A stretch of 64,000 bases of DNA, taken from Dryococelus australis. Lineage: Eukaryota > Arthropoda > Insecta > Phasmatodea > Phasmatidae. This document shows positions 56,510 through 64,000 of this stretch, piece by piece (position 1 is the stretch's first letter; each line of letters begins with the position of its first letter). Below the pieces are notes generated by a model. It was not told the origin of the DNA. It did not search any database and saw only the letters and a program-made list of their open reading frames with translations. The stretch spans positions 221,216,172 through 221,280,171 of the forward strand of contig CM056997.1 in assembly GCA_029891345.1 (NCBI GenBank), read 5' to 3'. The position numbers and the translations under genes were made by a program.

Positions 56510-57415
56510 GCTCACTCAGGGCCAGGGGAGAAAGTTGTCGCGGGATCATCACAACGTTGGCTTGGGGCAGGGGAGAAAGTTGTCGTGGGATCATCACAAC
56601 GTTGGCTTGGGCCAGGGGAGAAAGTTGTCGCGGGATCATCACAACGTTGGCTTGGGCCAGGGGAGAAAGTTGTCGCGGGATCATCACAACGTTGGCTTGG
56701 GCCAGGGGAGAAAGTTGTCGCGGGATCATCACAACGTTGGCTTGGGCCAGGGGAGAAAGTTGTCGTGGGATCATCACAACGTTGGCTTGGGGCAGGGGAG
56801 AAAGTTGTCGTGGAATCATCACAACGTTGGCTTGGGCCAGGGGAGAGAGTTGTCGCGGGATCATCACAACGTTGGCTTGAGGCAGGGGTGAAAGTTGTCG
56901 CGGGATCATCACAACGTTGGCTTGAGGCAGGGGAGAAAGTTGTCGCGGGATCATCAAAACGTTGGCTTGGGGCAGGGGAGAAAGTTGTCGTGGAATCATC
57001 ACAACGTTGGCTTGGGCCAGGGGAGAGAGTTGTTGCGGGATTATCCCAACGTTGGCTTGGGGCAGGGGAGAGAGTTGTCGCGGGATCATCACAACGTTGG
57101 CTTGAGGCAGGGGAGAAAGTTGTCGCGGGATCATCAAAACGTTGGCTTGGGGCAGGGGAGAAAGTTGTCGCGGGATCATCACAACGTTGGCTTGGGCCAG
57201 GGGAGAGAGTTGTCGCGGGATCATCACAACGTTGGCTTGGGCCAGGGGAGAAAGTTGTCGCGGGATCATCACAACGCTGGCTTGTGCCAGGGGAGAAAGT
57301 TGTCGCGGGATCATCAAAACGTTGGCTTGGGCCAGGGGAGAAAGTTGTCGCGGGATCATCACAACGTTGGCTTGGGCCAGGGGAGAAAGTTGTCGCGGGA
57401 TCATCACAACATTGG
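56510..57415. repeat. TR8 minisatellite, 45-bp unit x 20
   Basis: The unit reads 'g(c/g)caggggagaaagttgtcg', 'cgggatcatcacaacgttgg', cttgg. 45 is a multiple of 3 and the unit has few stops, so frames of 300 codons or more stay open on both strands (for example a 15-residue DDPATTFSPGPSQRC repeat on minus). Openness in several frames at once, with no splice or start context, argues against coding. Variants (gagagag, tgaggcagg, atcaaaac) recur in blocks. Confidence 0.97.
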
Positions 57416-57535
57416 CATTGGCCGATTTCAGAAAAGCATAGATAATTCAGATCGGGAATGCAAGACAGGGAATCGAACACTTGTTCTCCTGAGTTTGTGT
57501 CCGGTGCATTACCACCACGCCACATCTGTTGGTTT
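57416..57535 (-). mobile_element. SINE-3, tRNA-derived, next to TR8
   Basis: The minus strand reads A-box-like 'ggcgtggtggtaatgcaccg', then 'aggagaacaa', B-box 'tgttcgattccc', and tail 'gatctgaattatctatgctt', 'ttctgaaatcggcc'. Its tail runs straight into the TR8 unit. Confidence 0.7.
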
Positions 57536-57993
57536 TCTGTGTGAGATTGCGTCATGTGCTCTTAACTAAGAAATTATCACGTGTTCTTCACATCATTATA
57601 AAATATCTCGATTACATAACATAATCAACTTCAGTTAAGTCAAATATTTTGCTGTCCGAAATACAGTTAGACGTATGCCTAGGTCACATTTTAAAGAAAC
57701 TATAATATAACAGAAAAGGTATTTCAAAATGTTAATTTTGCTGCTTATATTTATTTTAGGAGTTACCGTCCAAAATCTTAACTGTAACAGATTTTGAATA
57801 TTCAATGCATGGCCAAGGATTAAAAATTCAGCATGATTTCGATGTCTGTTTTAAAATTATATTTCATTTACTACTATTCTGCTAGTGTAATAATGAATAA
57901 AATAATTCTTAAGGTGTTATATACACACCATACACGAATATTAAGCAATTCTTATCTCCTAGTACGGTAAATGGAGTTTAACACCTTTTCCTG
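57536..57993. other. unannotated AT-rich stretch
   Basis: No supported feature. Confidence 0.4.
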
Positions 57994-58146
57994 ATTAGGT
58001 CCAGACAAAATACTGAAGTCTGTTTCCAAACAGTGGTCTTAAATTAGGCCCAGACAAAATACTGAAGTCTGTTTCCAAACAATGGTCTTAAATTAGGTCC
58101 AGACAAAATACTGAAGTCTGTTTCCAAACAGTGGTCTTAAATTAGG
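57994..58146. repeat. TR10 tandem repeat, 49-bp unit x 3
   Basis: 'attaggtccagacaaaatac', 'tgaagtctgtttccaaacag', 'tggtcttaa' starts at 57994, 58043 and 58092 with two or three substitutions. 'attaggc' at 58141 begins a fourth. Confidence 0.96.
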
Positions 58147-58434
58147 CGATACTGGTGTTAATAATATTCTTAGTAGCAGTTTAATGTCAGATCCATTACA
58201 TTAGAAAAAAACTTACCCTGCACGAACAATAAAATCACAGATTCAAATATTCTGTAGCTATTTCCTTCTTAACAGGCATTTTCCCATTATATTATTATAT
58301 GAAGGGTCATGCGAAATTAAAAATTGGCAAGGTTCCATTACAAAAATTACATTCATGTGAAAATTATAAAATGTTTACACAAAATGAGTGAGCACAAGTG
58401 TGGAAAAGTTAAGGCCACACAGACTTGCACGCAT
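58147..58434. other. unannotated AT-rich stretch
   Basis: No supported feature. Confidence 0.4.
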
Positions 58435-58540
58435 ACGTATATTCTGTACATATTATATATCATATATTACATTATAATATATAAGATATATATTTAAATA
58501 TAATATTATGATGTAATATTACATATTATATACATACCCT
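58435..58540. repeat. AT-rich imperfect palindrome
   Basis: About 100 bp made almost only of A and T with repeated 'atattacat', 'tataatat' and 'atgtaat' blocks in both orientations, able to extrude as a cruciform or hairpin. Confidence 0.6.
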
Positions 58541-59839
58541 AATCCAGCTGCGCAAAAGAGCGGAATACGTATTAAAACCTATGTACTTGAATGTTTATTT
58601 GAGGGCTAATCGTAAAGTTTGTGTTGCAAAAAAAATCGCGGTGTTGCCACTGAAGGACATTTTGTAAATTTCCTTCCTCACATGCAGTTATTGATTATAT
58701 TGTTTGAGAAATTTTGACGATAAGTGTAGTGCAGTAAAAGTATAATTTTATGAGTGGTAAGTAACATTAACTAATTGTAAACTATGTATAAAAACAAGTG
58801 GCCCAAGGACATATATTATAAAGATTGTATTCTTCAGTTTTACGCATTAGTTTGTGAGCAAACGTATTTGTTCAAAATAATATATAGGACGAAAGCAATA
58901 TTGCACAAATACGTTCTACAAATGATGCAACAACGTCAAGTAAACCAATCACTGTTAAATGTTAAATGTACAAAAGACATTCTACTCTGCGTCTGTTCTT
59001 TTTCTGTTTCCAGTTACATCCTCAATGCCTCTTCTTTTATTTGGACATATTTTCAGGTTTCAGATTCATTATTATGTTAGCCCTAGCCTATAGATATTCT
59101 TGTAATTTGTTGAAGTTAGTTTTTATACAGAAACAAATAATTGTCCCGGAAATACATTTGTGTCATTGATATGCAGTGAAAATATCGATTATCTGTCGTG
59201 AGGAAAGGAATAGGACATTTTATGGTTTTGACACATAATAATCAGTAATTTTCCTTCCTCGTCTACGTCACTTTAAATTTGACTTTCTTGTGGAATTGAA
59301 AGTGACAAGAAGTATAATAATGTTCTTTTGCTACAGTCAACATGTCTGCGACAACTGAATAACATAGGGTATGGAACAATCACAAAGGAAACTGTGAACA
59401 CTTTATCACTATGCTACCGAAAACAACTCAATCATAAATTATAATAACTCTAAGCATGTGGTTGCAAGTAGTCAGTCAGGTGCTACACACGCGGAGTGTC
59501 TGATGTTAAGGCCTCCGCCTACCTGGACGGTGCTTGAACTGCGCCGCAGTGTGTTTGAAATACTCGCTTTCACAAGAAACTATTAAACACGCGCCCAATG
59601 TGCTCATCTACGAAGAGAACACACACACACGTCAGACGAGGGCTGTTGTTGATTGCTTTCAAGACGCCCACTGAAAAAAAAAAAATAGTTGCGGCCACAA
59701 CACGTTTTGATGGCAATCACAGTGTCGAATATTTTTCGTGATGTACACAATTTTTTTTTTTTTTTTTTTTTTTAAGTTCTCGCCACTAAACTTTGGTGGC
59801 AGCCACAAAGTATTTTTTTTTCAGTGCACGTATATTAGA
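58541..59839. other. unannotated stretch
   Basis: 58784-59080 is an open AT-rich frame without a recognisable product. Poly-A at 59675-59684 and poly-T at 59750-59773. No gene. Confidence 0.4.
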
Positions 59840-60068
59840 AACACCGTTTCAGAGCGCTCGAAAATGGCCGAAAACGACATTTTTAGAGTGCTGTCTTTCA
59901 AAATATGCACGTCGGATACACACAAAATTACTCAAGAGTCTTGTTTGTACTGAACCTTCCTATTGATTTCCACCAATAAAATATCAGGGTGACCGCTGAA
60001 AGTGCCTTAGGTACACGCAGTGCGTGGAGAACACTGCGTGTCTGTCAAGAGCCTTGCACTTAGCGGCG
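59840..60068 (+). repeat. family B dispersed repeat, left of TR9
   Basis: 'caaaatatgcacgtcggata', 'aaaattactcaagagtcttg', 'aaaatatcagggtgacc', 'caagagccttgcacttagcg'. It continues without a break into the first TR9 unit ('gatgcgcatggcagtgtcgc'), which is the normal family B continuation. Confidence 0.7.
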
Positions 60069-61047
60069 ACGTCTCACTTGATGCGCATGGCAGTGTCGCC
60101 CTTCTAGGCCTCTAACGTGGAGTAAGGCGGGAGTAAAGAACACTTACTGCTATACTTACAAACGTACCGAGTCACATCCTTGATGACGGCAGTCCGTCGC
60201 CAGTCGTCACAGTGACGCGGAGTAAGTAAATACGTCTCACTTGATGCGCATGGCAGTGTCGCCCTTCTCGGCCTCTAACGTGGAGTAAGGCGGGAGTAAA
60301 GAACACTTACTGCTATACTTACAAACGTACCGAGTCACATCCTTGATGACGGCAGTCCGTCGCCAGTCGTCACAGTGACGCGTAGTAAGTAAATACGTCT
60401 CACTTGATGCGCATGGCAGTGTCGCCCTTCTCGGCCTCTAACGTGGAGTAAGGCGGGAGTAAAGAACACTTACTGCTATACTTACAAACGTACCGAGTCA
60501 CATCCTTGATGACGGCAGTCCGTCGCCAGTCGTCACAGTGACGCGGAGTAAGTAAATACGTCTCACTTGATGCGCATGGCAGTGTCGCCCTTCCAGGCCT
60601 CTAACGTGGAGTAAGGCGGGAGTAAAGAACACTTACTGCTATACTTACAAACGTACCGAGTCACATCCTTGATGACGGCAGTCCGTCGCCAGTCGTCACA
60701 GTGACGCGGAGTAAGTAAATACGTCTCACTTGATGCGCATGGCAGTGTCGCCCTTCTCGGCCTCTAACGTGGAGTAAGGCGGGAGTAAAGAACACTTACT
60801 GCTATACTTACAAACGTACCGAGTCACATCCTTGATGACGGCAGTCCGTCGCCAGTCGTCACAGTGACGCGGAGTAAGTAAGTACGTCTCACTTGATGCG
60901 CATGGCAGTGTCGCCCTTCCAGGCCTCTAACGTGGAGTAAGGCGGGAGTAAAGAACACTTACTGCTATACTTACAAACGTACCGAGTCACATCCTTGATG
61001 ACGGCAGTCCGTCGCCAGTCGTCACAGTGACGCGGAGTAAGTAAATA
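60069..61047. repeat. TR9 tandem array, 163-bp unit x 6
   Basis: 'acgtctcacttgatgcgcat' starts at 60069, 60232, 60395, 60558, 60721 and 60884. Copies are nearly identical (ctagg/ctcgg/ccagg, cgcgg/cgtag). The left part of the unit is family B sequence and the right end ('acagtgacgcggagtaagta') resembles the start of family C at 5505. Confidence 0.97.
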
Positions 61048-61240
61048 CATACAGACGAGATGGCGTCGCGGTTCCATTGATGTGGGCGTACCCATTCACT
61101 GATTGGCTACGCGAGTCTCTGTGCCTGACTGGCTACCGCGCTCTGCGAAGTGTATCCTTATACTGGCTGGGCTACTGAGTTGCAATTACGTCACCAGGCG
61201 CTCATACACGAACGATGTACTGATATATTGCGTGCCGAAT
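61048..61240 (+). repeat. family C dispersed repeat, right of TR9
   Basis: 'cgcggttccattgatgtggg', 'cgtacccattcactgattgg', 'ctacgcgagtctctgtgcct', 'gactggctaccgcgctctgc', then a decayed middle ('cgaacgatgtactgatatat'). Confidence 0.7.
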
Positions 61241-63689
61241 AAGCTGCTATGTGATCCCTGCATTCTTTTTTACTCTTTGGCACGACCTATGACTAGTCAA
61301 TTTGCAATATCCCCTCACTTCTTACGTTGATGAGCGGAGACTTAAACTTATGACGTCATGGCGCGTCGCGCACGTGCTATAATTACAATATCAATGGTGC
61401 CAATATGTTCCAAGCAAGTTTTTAAATAACACACATAACCAAGAGCTGTCACGTTCTTCAACGTTATATAAATAAAGAAATTGTGCTAATAAAAATTTTG
61501 CGACGTCCAAGTCACAATTTTATGGCATTTTTACTTATAAAATTATATAGACATCCGCTAGTTTGTTAAACATTACGAAGTGGGGGAATATATTCAGACA
61601 TATAGTTCTGTTCCCGCAAAAGTCTTTATGCAGTAGTCGCCAGCTGAGATTATTTAACTGCTATTTACGTGTAATTACGACATTCCTAATTTAAATATAT
61701 GGTTCTATTCTAGCGCTAACTTAAGTTATTGCAAAGTCAATATTTTTATTTTGCACATGCGGCTGTACTTATGATACACAACGTGTTGTGACAACTCTCT
61801 CTACTCAGGTTTACAAACTTGCGTTGGTTGGTACCTGGCTGAGTTATCTTGCAGCCCGCTAAACAGACTACAGTGTAATATTATTTCCCTCTAAATAATT
61901 CCTCATAACAACGATTTATTTACATTTATTTCAGTACTAATCTTTGACGAATCTCAATAACATAATCGTAAATATGCAATCTAGAAATTTACCGCTTGAT
62001 TAAAACCTAACATTAAATGAATCTCCAAAATATTTTCAGCATTCATGAAAAGTGTGTTAAGCATTTGATTTGCCACAAGTTTTTTTCTTTTCATACCTAG
62101 CTAGGATATACAACTTAACAGCTGTCACTTTTTTTGTTGGTTGTTGCCTTCTTGAAAAGATATCTGCTGATGTAAAGGGACTGGTCGATATTCCAGTGTT
62201 CCGTACTTGATCCTTTCTTTTGGCTAAGATCTTCGAAACTGGGCGTGTCAAATAAATTGCCGATTGTTCGTAGAAATAAAATACGCTCTCTGCTAAGTGA
62301 AGCAAACACTGAGTCGTAATGAAAACCTGTGTTCTGTAAGTCTCTGTGAATGAGTCAAATGCGAATATGGTTATTACTTTATCTGAGATGCACGAGACAG
62401 GAATACTTCCCTTATTGGTTTACTGACAGTGTTCAAGTGAAAGAGTTGCCGTTCCCTCTAGTATATCCGACACACTCTTGTGGGATCTGAGACAGTAACG
62501 AGCGATACTAGGGAGAAATAATACTGAACATACTTGAATAGTATATCGAAGTCACGTGAATTGAGATGGTGATTTATTGAGAAAACGTCGGACAGCATGT
62601 TAGGTTTCAGCGACCTATGCACACGTCTGCTATGTATCATACCTAGAGCCACCTGTTTTTCACGAAAAGATGTATGCATAACCTATACTTCAATTGTTAC
62701 GTGCAAGCTTGCAAATTCACTTTCACGATTGGCCACGTGTCTGTGTGAGAAGACACTTTATACTCGACTGGGACAATCAGAGCAGTCCCCCAGACACTCA
62801 ATATCCATGATTGGCTAGCAGAGACGTGAGACGCATGCAAGTTGAAACCATGCAACAGCGATATTGATTATGAACTAACGTGTTTTGGAGTTCAACTAGT
62901 CGTGGAATATTTTACCGGAAAATAAGTGACCCTAATGATACCTTACTGGTCACCGTACATGTGAGGAACTTTTGCCTTCGACTGTAGCCCACTGAGACTT
63001 CTGTTGCTCTCACACTGCGAGATGCTGCTAATGTACCATCCAACCGTAAAAGCAGAGAATTGGAGACTAATTATAGATAAATGGTAGTATTTGCATATGT
63101 TACTGCTTTCTGACTGTACGTACAATGAAGCCTGTCTCACGAACGACGGCAGTTCTTGACACTTCTAAAGGCAGTCCTGTTTACAGCTGTATCCCCAGAC
63201 ATGGTGGTGTCTGCCACTGCCACAGATGATGTTTACATAAACACCCCCTGAGTTAACTATCAACCTGCCCAGTATGTCAACAGAAAGCATTTTTCCATAG
63301 AAATAATTGTAAACAAGAGCCCTTGCAGAATTGTAAAATAATAAGCTCATTTGTTAGTGAGACAGACTTAACTGTTAAAAATTTCCGTATATATATATGG
63401 AAATACCTACGGAAATGGGATGATTGTTTTTCCTATAACTTCGGGTTTCGGGGACGAAGACTGCCGAGTCCACACGAAGCATTCTTCGCAGCTGTAAGCA
63501 GAATTTTGTCGTTTCTGCGGCATTCACGTGGTTATCCACGACACTAAGACATATTCTTTCAAATATTAAAAAGTAGCATCAGGCGTCTGTAACATTTAGC
63601 AACCCTTAAAATACGCTTATTTTAATAGAAACTGAAAAAGTTGCTTATGTGTCTGTATTGCAAATACCAAAGTTATACCACAGGTAATA
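61241..63689. other. unannotated stretch
   Basis: Mostly AT-rich. 62720-62830 has 'cacgattggccacgtg' and 'catgattggctagcag', reminiscent of the ATTGG-rich families C and D, but without the ordered landmarks. No gene. Confidence 0.4.
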
Positions 63690-63800
63690 TGTAAGAGTCA
63701 TAGCTGGGTGGTTAGATCGTAGATTTGTAACATTTTGACTCAGGTTCAAATCTTGCTCAAGTATTAAATATTAGCTTTTCAAATACATCTTTTATACACA
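63690..63800 (+). mobile_element. possible tRNA-like SINE
   Basis: A-box-like 'tagctgggtggttagatc' and, about 30 bp on, a B-box 'aggttcaaatcttg', with AT-rich tail. Spacing is tRNA-like. No second copy is seen in the window. Confidence 0.45.
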
Positions 63801-64000
63801 GTAGAACACCCGAATGACGAGAATTAAAGACTTTCTCACTGTCTCCTTTTATTTCTAAGAGGGAGTAGAGCAAACAACTAGGAAATTAATGGAGAGGTTT
63901 TGTGAATTCTCGGGAAGTTGTGTGAAATCATCGGGAAGTCCGTTTACGGAATTCAATGTGTTCCTAATTTTATGGAGAATTTACCGACACACCTGTATAA

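Noticed and set aside
56442-57569. Open frames of over 300 codons on both strands across TR8
   Set aside because: The unit is 45 bp, divisible by 3, with few stop codons, so several frames stay open at once. There is no start context, splice signal or non-repeat domain.

Overview
The window looks like intergenic or intronic DNA from a large animal genome, most likely an insect. The basis is AT-rich unique sequence, tRNA-derived SINEs with internal polymerase III boxes, short TIR transposons with TA-like flanks, many satellite arrays, and no compact run of open reading frames. I cannot name the species. No complete protein-coding gene, rRNA gene or functional tRNA gene can be supported. There is no bacterial operon, phage or CRISPR array.

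Layout. 1-7197: fragments of dispersed families (BC, SINE-1, and a pair of family A copies). 7198-10363: array TR1 (80-bp unit, about 39 copies). 10364-14896: AT-rich DNA with decayed SINE-2 copies. 14897-15806: TR2 (101 bp x 9). 15807-29751: mixed unique DNA, MITEs (family M), SINEs and some GC/CpG-rich islets that may hold exons or promoters. 29752-33052: TR3 (82 bp, about 40 copies). 34082-36990: TR4 (145 bp x 20, with higher-order structure). 38313-39431: a decayed, unrecognised coding remnant on the minus strand with a large inverted duplication. 39680-45430: a cluster of BC and SINE-1 copies. 45431-50300: AT-rich, with one exon candidate. 50520-52240: a SINE running into TR5 (about 134-138 bp x 7), which runs into TR6 (158 bp x 3.3). 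53366-53768: an intact-looking MITE. 54004-54612: an exon candidate and TR7 (70 bp x 3). 56225-57535: family B, then TR8 (45 bp x 20), then a tRNA-like SINE. 57994-58146: TR10 (49 bp x 3). 59840-61240: family B, then TR9 (163 bp x 6), then family C. The rest is AT-rich unique DNA.

Ten tandem arrays with unrelated units cover about 14 kb, roughly 22% of the window. The main theme is that several arrays grow out of transposon ends. TR5 units carry the 5' end of a SINE-1 copy, TR6 units carry a MITE terminus, TR9 sits inside a B-C composite element, and TR8 lies between a B copy and a tRNA-like SINE. Two arrays (TR1 and TR4) repeat a sequence resembling a 3' splice site, and the TR3 unit has the base-pairing geometry of an H-type pseudoknot. 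Four short exon candidates rest only on donor-like sites and local composition and are given low confidence. Family names (A, BC, D, F, G, M, SINE-1/2/3, TR1-TR10) are labels coined here, not database names.
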